DNA of 16,663 nucleotides from a bacterium (lineage in GTDB: Bacteria; Bacillota; Clostridia; Christensenellales; CAG-138): NCBI GenBank assembly GCA_029218485.1, contig JAQXRK010000085.1, forward strand, positions 1-16,663. The letters run 5' to 3'. The position numbers were made by a program, and so were the translations under genes. Positions within the stretch are counted from its first letter, which is position 1. The number at the start of each line of letters is the position of its first letter. Positions 1-6,114 of the stretch are shown piece by piece. Under the pieces are notes generated by a model. The model worked only from the letters and a program-made list of their open reading frames with translations. It was not told where the DNA came from and did no database searches.

Positions 1-135
1 TATGCCTACCTGAAGCGCATCGATACCGCGTCCGAGCCGGATGACGAGCTGTTCATCGCTCGCGCGCTGCTGCCGGAGGGCGCGGATGAGGGCAGCCGCC
101 TCCGCTATGAGATGCTCGAGTACACGCTGCTGTAA
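1..135 (+). CDS. C-terminal end of an unrecognised protein (partial)
   Basis: Frame 1 is open from the window edge to a TAA at 133-135 and gives 44 residues ending in EYTLL. The fragment is acidic and rich in Glu, Asp, Leu and Ala, with no cysteines, no membrane segment and no motif I can name. It is taken as coding because the frame is open from base 1, its codons end mostly in G or C like the rest of the window, and a strong intrinsic terminator follows about 50 bp after the stop. It points toward nrdG, so the two genes are convergent. I do not recognise the family and offer no function; the bulk of the gene lies to the left of the window. Confidence 0.6.
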   Translation, partial: YAYLKRIDTASEPDDELFIARALLPEGADEGSRLRYEMLEYTLL

Positions 136-182
136 GCGGCGACCTTTTGCACCGCGGCCGCAATGCAAGACGTTCATACGAC

Positions 183-230
183 CAAGAACAGCCACAGGCG
201 TTTGCTCTGCTGTGGCTGTTCTTGTTTTTG
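183..230 (+). terminator. Intrinsic terminator of the left-edge gene
   Basis: A perfect 15-bp stem (183-197 paired with 210-224, arms CAAGAACAGCCACAG and CTGTGGCTGTTCTTG) has a 12-nt loop and is followed directly by TTTTT. It sits about 50 bp after the TAA of the left-edge gene. The rest of the convergent gap, about 231-393, shows no gene and no comparably clear terminator for nrdG on the minus strand, only weak imperfect hairpins. Confidence 0.9.
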
Positions 231-393
231 ATCTGTTATGTGATAGCATGCAGCGAAACAGACCTGCAAATCGGAATTTATCGGGATTTTTATCTTAGCA
301 TAGAAACTAATAGGCTGCTGCCCTGCGAACAGCGCCGTAAGGATCGCGGCACGATACCTTTGTTTTGCCCGTTCAGGGCGGTACGGTGTGCGC

Positions 394-1065
394 CTACAGC
401 CCCCTGACCTCGCACACGCCGATCGCCTCGCGCACGCGTTCGGCCGTCTCCCGCACATAGGACGGCGGATGCGCCGGCAGGTCCGCGTCGCAGCGGGGCC
501 GGTACTGCTGGAGATAGAACCGCTCCGCGCCGCGAACCAGCTCCGCCGCGCCGAGGATATCCTCCGTTGTCAACTCCGGCGCAAACGTTGTGCGAAACTC
601 GTGCGGCAGGCCGCTGTTCTGCAGCAGGCAAATGCTGCGGCGAATGGCCGCCAGATCGCAGGAAACGCGCGCCACGGCATCATACTTTTCCGGTGAAGCC
701 TTGATATCCATCGCCACATAATCGACCAGACCGCGCAGCAGGACCTGCTGCAGCACGGCGGGCTTGAGGCCGTTCGTATCCAGCTTGATCCGGTACCCGT
801 GCTCCCTGAGCCACTGCAGGAACGGAACGAGGTCCTGCTGCAGCGTCGGCTCTCCGCCGGACACGGTGACCGCCGGCAGCGTGCCCATGCGCTTTTCGAG
901 GAACGCGAACACCTCCGCCTCCGGCACCAGCGGCACGCCGCCGCGCAGGATATCCGCGTTGTGGCAGTAGGTACAGTTCATGTTGCAATACGGCGTGAAC
1001 ACCACCGCGCACGGCTGGCCCGGATAATCCAGAAACGATGTTTTGCGAAATCCCGCGATCAGCAT
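394..1065 (-). CDS. nrdG: Anaerobic ribonucleotide reductase activating protein (radical SAM)
   Basis: A 223-residue radical-SAM activase. In this family it cleaves S-adenosylmethionine with a [4Fe-4S] cluster and abstracts hydrogen from the C-terminal glycine of NrdD, creating the stored glycyl radical. The CX3CX2C cluster motif is at C27, C31 and C34 (YCNMNCTYC), and an SGGEPT motif, typical of SAM binding, is at 69-74. The N-terminus MLIAGFRKTSFLDYPG matches the NrdG2-type subfamily, which resembles pyruvate-formate-lyase activases. I chose the ATG at 1065 because AAGGGG lies just upstream and the family begins at this methionine; a longer frame opening at 1149 would run through the intergenic hairpin. 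It lies 157 bp downstream of nrdD in the same orientation and is presumably co-transcribed at a reduced level because of that hairpin. Confidence 0.93.
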   Translation of the reverse strand: MLIAGFRKTSFLDYPGQPCAVVFTPYCNMNCTYCHNADILRGGVPLVPEAEVFAFLEKRMGTLPAVTVSGGEPTLQQDLVPFLQWLREHGYRIKLDTNGLKPAVLQQVLLRGLVDYVAMDIKASPEKYDAVARVSCDLAAIRRSICLLQNSGLPHEFRTTFAPELTTEDILGAAELVRGAERFYLQQYRPRCDADLPAHPPSYVRETAERVREAIGVCEVRGL

Positions 1066-1135
1066 GGTCCCCTTCGCCTCTCCTTCGCCCGTTTGGCTTG
1101 CTGCAAAAGGCGGCTCCTCGGCACAGGCGCCGCCG

Positions 1136-1185
1136 AAAAAGGAGCGCACCCGCCGCCGGTTTCGGCCGTTGGCAAGCGGGTGCGC
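1136..1185 (-). terminator. Terminator-like hairpin between nrdD and nrdG
   Basis: A perfect 10-bp GC-rich stem (arms at 1144-1153 and 1176-1185, GCGCACCCGC and GCGGGTGCGC on the minus strand) is followed, reading toward nrdG, by TCC and a T5 run at 1136-1140. The loop can itself form a small GCCG/CGGC hairpin. Its place inside an apparent operon suggests partial termination that lowers nrdG relative to nrdD, or an RNA-processing point that protects the nrdD transcript. Either role is inference. Confidence 0.65.
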
Positions 1186-1222
1186 ATGGTCACTCTGGTG
1201 TTCTCCCCGTCCGGCGCGATCG

Positions 1223-3298
1223 TCAGATCACGAACTTCTGGCGCATCATGTACTCCTCGCGCTTGCCGGGGTTGTAGTTCTGCACGGGGCGCAGGTAGCC
1301 GACCACGCGGCTCCAGACCTCCGCCTCTCTGCCGCACTCGGGGCAGGTGAAGTGCTCGCCCGCAATGTAGCCGTGCTCGTGGCAGACGGAGAACGTCGGC
1401 GTAATGGAGATATACGGCATTCTGTATTTCTCAAACACCGAGCGAATGAGCGCCTTGCACGTTTCGATATCCTCGATCCGCTCCCCGATATACAGGTGCT
1501 GCACCGTGCCGCCGGTATACAGCGACTGGAGCTCATCCTGCAGGTCGCAGCACTCGAAGATGTCGTCCGTATAGGTGACCGGCAGCTGCGTGGAGTTGGT
1601 GTACATCGGCTCCTCGACGCCGGCCTGAATGATATCGGGATAGCGTGCCTTGTCGAGCTTGGCGAGCCGGTAGCTCGTGCCCTCGGCCGGCGTGGCCTCG
1701 AGGTTGTAGCTGTGGCCCGTCTCCTCCTGGAACTTGATCATCAGCTCGCGGAGGAAGTGCATGACCTCGAGCGAGAACGCCAGCCCCTCCGGGCTGCCGA
1801 TATCCTTGCCGAGGAAGTTCAGGCACGCCTCGTTCATGCCGACCAGACCGATGGTGTTGAAATGGTTCGTCCAGTATTCGCCGGTGCGCGCCTTCACGTT
1901 GCGCAGATAGAACGCCGAATACGGGTAGAGGCCGCGCTCGGTCTGCTGCTCGATGATCTTGCGCTTGATCTCGAGGCTCGTCTTGCCGAGCGTTGCGATG
2001 TGCTCCAGCCGCTCGAAGAACTCCTCCTTCGTCTTGGCGAGATACCCGATGCGCGGCAGGTTGATCGAATACACGCCGATGGAGCCGGTCATGGGGTTGG
2101 AGCCGAACAGGCCGCCGCCGCGCTTTCTCAGCTCGCGCTTGTCGAGCCGCAGGCGGCAGCACATGGACACCGCGTCCTCCGGCGACAGGTCGGAATTGAC
2201 ATAGTTTGCAAAGTACGGAATGCCGTATTTGCAGGTGATGCGCATAAACTCATCGACCACCGGGCTGTTCCAGTCGAAATCCTTCGTGATGTTGATCGTG
2301 GGGATCGGGAAGGTGAACACGCGGCCCTTGGCGTCGCCCTCGAGCATGACGGCGCAGAACGCGCGGTTGAACAGGTCCATCTCCTCCTGGAAGTCGCCGT
2401 AGGTCGCGTCCTTATACTCGCCGCCGATGATAACCGGCTCATCGCGCAGCGTTCTGGGCACCTTGATGTCGAACGTCAGGTTGGAGAACGGGCACTGGAA
2501 GCCGACGCGCGTGGGCACGTTGATGTTGAACACAAACTCCTGCAGGCACTGCCGCACCTGATCGAAGTCCATGTTGTCATAGCGGATGAACGGCGCGCAA
2601 TAGGTGTCGAACGAGCTCCAGGCCTGTGCGCCCGCGGTTTCGCCCTGCGTGGTGAACGTGGAGTTCACGATCTGGCCGAGGAAGGAGCGCAGGTGCCTGG
2701 CCGGGCGGGACTCGACCTTGCCCTCAACGCCGCCAAAGCCCTCCGCGAGCAGCTGGCGCAGGTCCCAGCCCGCGCAGTAGGGGCCGAAGAACCCGAGGTC
2801 GTGGATGTGCGCGTCGCCGCTCTCATGCGCCTTGCACACATCGATCGGGTACACCTCGTACAGCCAGTATTTCTTGGTGAACGCCTCGCGAACGTAATTG
2901 TTCAGGCCGTTCACGCTCTTTTGCATGTTGGAGTTTTCCTTGATCTGCCAGTCCTTATCGTTCAGATAATCGCCGAACATATCGATCGTTGCGCCGATGA
3001 GCGCGTTGATCTCGCGCGTGCCGCGGCGCTTTTCGCGGTAGAGGATGTAGGCCTTGGCGGTCTTGGCATGGCCGGCCTCGATGAGCACCTTCTCCACGAT
3101 GTCCTGAATGCCCTCGACCTCCGGCTTTTTCTCGCCGTAGCGCAGCTCCGCCTGCCGGATGACCTCATCCGTCAGCCGCTCGGACAGCGCCTCATCGGTG
3201 CCGTTGACCGCCTGCGCGGCCTTCCAGATGGCGCTCTGAATCTTCTTTCTATCGAAAGCTTCGGTTCTCCCGTCGCGCTTGATGATCTCGGTAAACAT
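1223..3298 (-). CDS. nrdD: Anaerobic ribonucleoside-triphosphate reductase (class III)
   Basis: A 691-residue glycyl-radical enzyme that reduces ribonucleoside triphosphates to deoxyribonucleotides without oxygen. Residues 1 to about 90 form an ATP-cone (MFTEIIKRDGRTEAFDRKKI), the allosteric nucleotide-sensing domain. The catalytic barrel follows. The C-terminus holds a metal-site set C639, H642, C652, C655 (CHEHG and CPECG) just before the radical loop, where RVVGYLRPVQN places the glycyl radical at G667. One zinc ligand position is CxxH rather than CxxC; I believe this variant is common in Clostridia but have not checked. The start at 3298 has GGAGGGG upstream; a longer frame opening at 3502 would run through the promoter and NrdR boxes and is rejected. 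It is the first gene of nrdD-nrdG, and expression is probably repressed by NrdR. Confidence 0.96.
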   Translation of the reverse strand: MFTEIIKRDGRTEAFDRKKIQSAIWKAAQAVNGTDEALSERLTDEVIRQAELRYGEKKPEVEGIQDIVEKVLIEAGHAKTAKAYILYREKRRGTREINALIGATIDMFGDYLNDKDWQIKENSNMQKSVNGLNNYVREAFTKKYWLYEVYPIDVCKAHESGDAHIHDLGFFGPYCAGWDLRQLLAEGFGGVEGKVESRPARHLRSFLGQIVNSTFTTQGETAGAQAWSSFDTYCAPFIRYDNMDFDQVRQCLQEFVFNINVPTRVGFQCPFSNLTFDIKVPRTLRDEPVIIGGEYKDATYGDFQEEMDLFNRAFCAVMLEGDAKGRVFTFPIPTINITKDFDWNSPVVDEFMRITCKYGIPYFANYVNSDLSPEDAVSMCCRLRLDKRELRKRGGGLFGSNPMTGSIGVYSINLPRIGYLAKTKEEFFERLEHIATLGKTSLEIKRKIIEQQTERGLYPYSAFYLRNVKARTGEYWTNHFNTIGLVGMNEACLNFLGKDIGSPEGLAFSLEVMHFLRELMIKFQEETGHSYNLEATPAEGTSYRLAKLDKARYPDIIQAGVEEPMYTNSTQLPVTYTDDIFECCDLQDELQSLYTGGTVQHLYIGERIEDIETCKALIRSVFEKYRMPYISITPTFSVCHEHGYIAGEHFTCPECGREAEVWSRVVGYLRPVQNYNPGKREEYMMRQKFVI

Positions 3299-3332
3299 GC
3301 CCTTGCCCCTCCCATTTCTTGTCTGCCTTGAT

Positions 3333-3361
3333 AGTGTATCTCTTACAACATCTTGTGTCAA
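3333..3361 (-). promoter_or_regulatory. Promoter of nrdD-nrdG
   Basis: On the minus strand a perfect -35 TTGACA (complement of 3356-3361) is followed by a 17-bp spacer and the -10 hexamer TACACT (complement of 3333-3338). Transcription would begin near 3326, leaving a leader of about 28 nt that contains the GGAGGGG ribosome binding site of nrdD. An NrdR-type box overlaps the -35 and fills most of the spacer, an arrangement expected of a repressor. Confidence 0.8.
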
Positions 3362-3390
3362 CCGCGAGAATTGCATACAACATTTTGATA
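3343..3390 (-). promoter_or_regulatory. Two NrdR boxes upstream of nrdD
   Basis: Box 1 at 3343-3358 (TTACAACATCTTGTGT) matches the known NrdR palindrome ACACWATATMTTGTGT at 13 of 16 positions by my count. Box 2 at 3375-3390 (ATACAACATTTTGATA) matches at 10 of 16. They start 32 bp apart, three helical turns, which is the usual spacing for paired NrdR boxes. NrdR is an ATP-cone repressor that senses dATP/ATP and shuts down ribonucleotide reductase genes. The nrdR gene is not in this window. The sequence match and spacing are seen directly; binding is inferred. Confidence 0.8.
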
Positions 3391-3395
3391 ATTTT

Positions 3396-3502
3396 GGTGG
3401 ATATGCGGTGGATAACTCTGTGGAGCCGCAGCGGACCGTCAAAAAAATGGCCGAATTTGGGGGGTTGTACGGCTGCCGCGACCCCTGCAGGATTGTGGAC
3501 AA
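3396..3502 (-). promoter_or_regulatory. DnaA-box-like 9-mers upstream of the nrd promoter
   Basis: Three minus-strand 9-mers resemble the DnaA box TTATCCACA: ATATCCACC (complement of 3396-3404), TTATCCACC (3407-3415) and TTGTCCACA (3494-3502). The last two each match 8 of 9. The first two lie exactly 11 bp apart. DnaA control of ribonucleotide reductase promoters is known from Escherichia coli nrdAB, so a regulatory role is plausible, but such short matches also arise by chance. Confidence 0.35.
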
Positions 3503-3530
3503 GCGAGCGCCCGGCTGTATGCGGTGAATG

Positions 3531-3608
3531 GTTATGAATTTTGTTCAAAAATCGTTCATAAATTGTTGATGGTTTGTACAAGAATTGGTAGTCGTGTGTT
3601 CAAGAATC
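3531..3608 (+). repeat. AT-rich array of ~11-bp imperfect repeats
   Basis: Four copies of the consensus GTTCAWRAATY occur at 3543-3553 (GTTCAAAAATC), 3554-3564 (GTTCATAAATT), 3576-3586 (GTACAAGAATT) and 3598-3608 (GTTCAAGAATC). Their starts differ by 11, 22 and 22 bp, so they keep one helical face. A weaker copy, GTTATGAATTT, lies 12 bp before the first. The two missing positions (3565 and 3587) hold diverged 11-mers. This small AT-rich island lies in GC-rich DNA, about 30 bp from the outermost DnaA-like box. It could be an operator array for an unknown regulator or a melting element; no function is assigned. Confidence 0.5.
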
Positions 3609-3856
3609 CGCTATATATTGTGGTTTTTCCAATATTTGGGAAATCTCTCCCAAGCAGGGGACGAAGCGCGTTCCCCGCGCCGTCGCGGCCGTTAACAGAC
3701 ACTCGATTGCACAAAAAGCGCGCGGCCGGCACGGTTGGATGAAAGCATGAGCTTCCAAATACGCACCGTGCCGGCGGGGCACGGTCAGCAGGGTTCATCG
3801 ACCACAAAAGCGCGCCATGCCGTGGGAGCAGCCGGCGGCTGCAGACTGCGTGCAAA
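3609..3856. other. Gene-free stretch with several hairpins and repeated T-tract motifs
   Basis: No convincing gene is present on either strand. Visible structure includes a TTGGGA/TCCCAA hairpin near 3637-3655 and GCCGGCACGGT (3725-3735), which can pair with ACCGTGCCGGC (3765-3775). The first eight bases of the latter (3765-3772) can instead pair with GGCACGGT (3778-3785), so the two helices exclude each other. A third inverted repeat is GCAGCC/GGCTGC near 3828-3842. The motif GCGCGC followed by TTTT or TTTTT on the minus strand occurs near 3713, 3804 and 3857, the last being the serA terminator. It may be a decayed tandem terminator array, an attenuator-like element or a small RNA; the sequence alone does not decide. 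Confidence 0.4.
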
Positions 3857-3892
3857 GAAAAAGCGCGCTGTGCCGGAGTGGCACAGCGCGCT
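3857..3892 (-). terminator. Intrinsic terminator of serC-serA
   Basis: A perfect 13-bp stem (3862-3874 with 3880-3892, AGCGCGCTGTGCC and its complement) with a 5-nt loop is followed on the minus strand by TTTTCTTT. It lies about 17 bp past the serA stop codon. Confidence 0.93.
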
Positions 3893-3908
3893 GATGCGGT
3901 TTTGGTTG

Positions 3909-4823
3909 TTACAGGCTGAACTTGTCGGTAATGATATCGACGATCTCCGCACCAATGCGCTTCTGCGCTTCCACGGTCGATGCGCCGATATGCGGCGTGG
4001 AGGACACGCGCGGATGGTTGATCAGCGCGGCGTTCTTCGCCGGTTCCTCGGCAAAGACGTCCAGACCGGCGCCGTAGACCTTGCCGGATTCGAGCGCCGC
4101 GAGCAGGGCGTTCTCGTCCACGTTCGTGCCGCGCGACGTGTTGATGATGATCACGCCGTCCTTCATCTTCGCGAGCGTCTCCTCGTTCACGAGCGGCTGG
4201 CCCGGGAGCGAAGGCACGTGCAGCGAGATGATGTCCGAATTGGCCAGCAGCTCATCCATCTCGACATAGCGCATGGTCTCGCACTCGAGATCGCGGTTCT
4301 GATAGATGTCGTACGCCAGCACCTTCATGCCCAGCGCCTGGCAGCGGCGGCCCAGCGCCTGACCGATGCGGCCATAGCCGACGATGCCGACCGTGCGGCC
4401 GGTGAGCTCAATGCCCTTGTAGGCCTTCTTCTCCCACGCGCCCTCGCGCATGGTGTGGCCGGCGGCGGAGAGATAGCGCGCGACGGAGAAGATGTGGCCG
4501 AGCGCCAGCTCTGCCACGGCGTCGGAGCTGGCACGCGGCGTGTTGCGCACGGTGATGCCCTTCTCCTCGGCATACTTCACATCGATGTTGTCCACGCCGA
4601 CGCCGCCGCGGATGATGAGCTTCAGGCGGCCCGTCTCGCAGGCTGCGTCGATATGCGGAGCGCGCACCTTAGTGGCGGAGCGCACGACGAGCACATCGTA
4701 CTCCTTCACGGCCTCCTTGAGCGCTTCGGGATCGAAGAACTCGCAGACGACCTCACAGCCCTTTGCTTCCAGCGCCGCGATGGCGCCCTTTTCCATACCG
4801 TCGGATGCTAAAATGCGGATCAT
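3909..4823 (-). CDS. serA: D-3-phosphoglycerate dehydrogenase, short form
   Basis: A 304-residue NAD-dependent 2-hydroxyacid dehydrogenase. It oxidises 3-phosphoglycerate to 3-phosphohydroxypyruvate, the committed step of serine synthesis in the cytoplasm. The Rossmann motif VGYGRIG is at 148-154, and the catalytic triad is R231 (TSRGTNVDE), E260 (DVFAEEP) and H278 (TPHIGAST). RGGVGVDNID at 72-81 is typical of the family. The protein ends just after the substrate domain, so it lacks the ACT regulatory domain of long SerA proteins and should not show the usual serine feedback site. The ATG at 4823 has AGGAGG 7 bases upstream; the longer frame from 4856 overlaps serC and is rejected. It sits 13 bp after serC and is certainly in the same transcript. 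Without the serC neighbour, a related hydroxyacid dehydrogenase would be possible. Confidence 0.93.
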   Translation of the reverse strand: MIRILASDGMEKGAIAALEAKGCEVVCEFFDPEALKEAVKEYDVLVVRSATKVRAPHIDAACETGRLKLIIRGGVGVDNIDVKYAEEKGITVRNTPRASSDAVAELALGHIFSVARYLSAAGHTMREGAWEKKAYKGIELTGRTVGIVGYGRIGQALGRRCQALGMKVLAYDIYQNRDLECETMRYVEMDELLANSDIISLHVPSLPGQPLVNEETLAKMKDGVIIINTSRGTNVDENALLAALESGKVYGAGLDVFAEEPAKNAALINHPRVSSTPHIGASTVEAQKRIGAEIVDIITDKFSL

Positions 4824-4836
4824 AGTGTGCCTCCTC

Positions 4837-5925
4837 TTATGCGTGCTTTGCTTCAAAGTCCTTCAGGAACGCGACCAGCGCCTCAACGCCTTCCTTCGGC
4901 ATGGCGTTGTAGATGGAGGCGCGCAGACCGCCGACGCTCTTGTGGCCCTTCAGGTTGTCAAAGCCCGCCGCCTTCGTTGCGGCAACGACCTCGGCATCCA
5001 GCTCCTTGCTGGCGGTGACGAACGGCACGTTCATGAGCGAACGGACCTCCTTGTCGACCGTACCCTTGAACATGCTGCTGCTGTCGAGGAAGTCATACAG
5101 CACCGCAGCCTTCTCGCGGTTGCGGCGATCCATCTCCTCGAGGCCGCCGATGGACTTGAGGTACTTGAACACCTTGCCGCACACATAGATGGCCCAGCAG
5201 TTGGGCGTGTTGTACATGGAGCCGTTGTCCGCATGGGTGCTGTACTTCATGTAGATCGGGGTCTTGGGATCGCTCGGCTCGCGGATCAGGTCCTCGCGGA
5301 TGATCACGATGGACAGGCCGGCCGGGCCGATGTTCTTCTGGACGCCGCCGTAGATGACGCCGTAGTCCGCCACGTTGCAGGGCTTGGACAGGAACATGCT
5401 GGACTGGTCGGAAACCAGGATCTTGCCCTTGGTGTTCGGCAGCTTCTGATAGGTGGTGCCGTGGATCGTCTCGTTCTCGCAGATGTACACATAGTCCGCA
5501 TCCGCGCTGACCGGCAGATCCGAGCAATCCGGGATATAGCTGTAGTTGCGGTCCTCGCTGGAGGCCAGCAGGTTCACGCGGCCGTACTTCTTGGCCTCGC
5601 TGTACGCCTTCTTGGACCACGCGCCGCAGACGATGTAATCGGCAACGCCGTTGACCATCAGATTCATCGGAATCATGGAGAATTGCAGCGTTGCGCCGCC
5701 CTGAATGAACAGCACCTTATAATTGTCGGGAATGCCCATCAGCGAGCGCAGATCGGCCTCCGCCTCGTCGATGATCGTCTGGAAAACCTTCGAGCGGTGC
5801 GACATCTCCATCACGCTCATGCCGCTGCCGCGGTAGTTGAGCATTTCGTCACGACACTCTTCCAGCACCTGTTGCGGCAGCATCGAGGGACCCGCAGAGA
5901 AGTTGTATGTGCGACCGTAATCCAT
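4837..5925 (-). CDS. serC: Phosphoserine aminotransferase
   Basis: A 362-residue class V PLP aminotransferase that converts 3-phosphohydroxypyruvate and glutamate to phosphoserine and 2-oxoglutarate, directly after the SerA step. The N-terminus YNFSAGPSMLPQQVL is the family hallmark, MSHRSKVF at 41-48 is part of the phosphate-binding region, and the PLP lysine is K197 in GGVQKNIGPAG. Length is normal for SerC. The start at 5925 follows AAAGGAG at a spacing of about 11 bases. An upstream in-frame extension to a GTG at 6009 would run back through the leader and lacks family similarity. It is the first gene of serC-serA. Phosphoserine phosphatase (serB) is not in the window and must be elsewhere. 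Confidence 0.95.
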   Translation of the reverse strand: MDYGRTYNFSAGPSMLPQQVLEECRDEMLNYRGSGMSVMEMSHRSKVFQTIIDEAEADLRSLMGIPDNYKVLFIQGGATLQFSMIPMNLMVNGVADYIVCGAWSKKAYSEAKKYGRVNLLASSEDRNYSYIPDCSDLPVSADADYVYICENETIHGTTYQKLPNTKGKILVSDQSSMFLSKPCNVADYGVIYGGVQKNIGPAGLSIVIIREDLIREPSDPKTPIYMKYSTHADNGSMYNTPNCWAIYVCGKVFKYLKSIGGLEEMDRRNREKAAVLYDFLDSSSMFKGTVDKEVRSLMNVPFVTASKELDAEVVAATKAAGFDNLKGHKSVGGLRASIYNAMPKEGVEALVAFLKDFEAKHA

Positions 5926-5959
5926 TTTGTTTTTTGACTCCTTTGTCTGATTTTGTTTG

Positions 5960-6058
5960 GGAAGCAGACGCTTCCAGTTTCGGATCTGCATATAAGGGGG
6001 ACGAGACACCCCAGTATGGATACAACGCTATTATATCTGTTCCGCTGCAAGAATTCAA
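5960..6058 (-). promoter_or_regulatory. serC-serA promoter and folded leader
   Basis: On the minus strand TTGAAT (complement of 6053-6058), a 17-bp spacer and a perfect TATAAT (complement of 6030-6035) form a strong vegetative promoter. Initiation near 6023 leaves a leader of about 98 nt before the serC ATG. That leader contains a GGAAGC/GCTTCC hairpin with a 4-nt loop (5960-5975) and, further upstream, a GGGG/CCCC hairpin near 6000-6014. No T-box or other riboswitch signature that I know is visible. Confidence 0.8.
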
Positions 6059-6061
6059 CTG

Positions 6062-6089
6062 AAAAAGGCGCTTTGGAGCGCCTTTTTTT
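6062..6089 (-). terminator. Intrinsic terminator of the importer operon
   Basis: An 11-bp stem (AAAAAGGCGCT at 6062-6072 with AGCGCCTTTTT at 6077-6087, loop TTGG) is flanked by A and T runs on both sides. It can therefore work on either strand, but the only gene ending into it is nupQ on the minus strand, 26 bp before it. It also insulates the serC promoter, whose -35 lies 3 bp beyond. Confidence 0.93.
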
Positions 6090-6114
6090 CGGAATTCGGT
6101 TTTCTGCCGGGTTT

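Noticed and set aside
1066..1149. N-terminal extension of nrdG to 1149
   Set aside because: It would start within the intergenic hairpin and adds residues with no family similarity; the ATG at 1065 has its own ribosome binding site.
1043..3331. Long plus-strand open frame (762 codons) opposite nrdD
   Set aside because: It is antisense to a clear nrdD, has low-complexity Arg/Ala/Leu/Val-rich composition and no ribosome binding site. In GC-rich DNA the strand opposite a gene is often open.
3299..3502. N-terminal extension of nrdD to 3502
   Set aside because: The extra codons cover the promoter, the NrdR boxes and the leader; the ATP-cone begins at the 3298 start.
3556..3855. Small minus-strand frame (99 codons) in the nrdD-serA gap
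   Set aside because: No ribosome binding site, Cys/Arg/Pro-rich random-looking product, and it runs through the hairpin cluster and AT-rich repeats.
3299..3908. A chromosomal replication origin
   Set aside because: DnaA-like boxes and an AT-rich array are present, but the boxes are few, genes on both sides point the same way with no strand switch, and no dnaA or dnaN is nearby. Kept only as a finding to check.
4492..5937. Plus-strand open frames opposite serC, nupP, nupO, the lipoprotein and ygfK (for example 4492-5937, 7092-8351, 8219-9658)
   Set aside because: All mirror genes with strong family motifs, are rich in His, Asp, Arg, Ala and Leu, and lack proper start signals.
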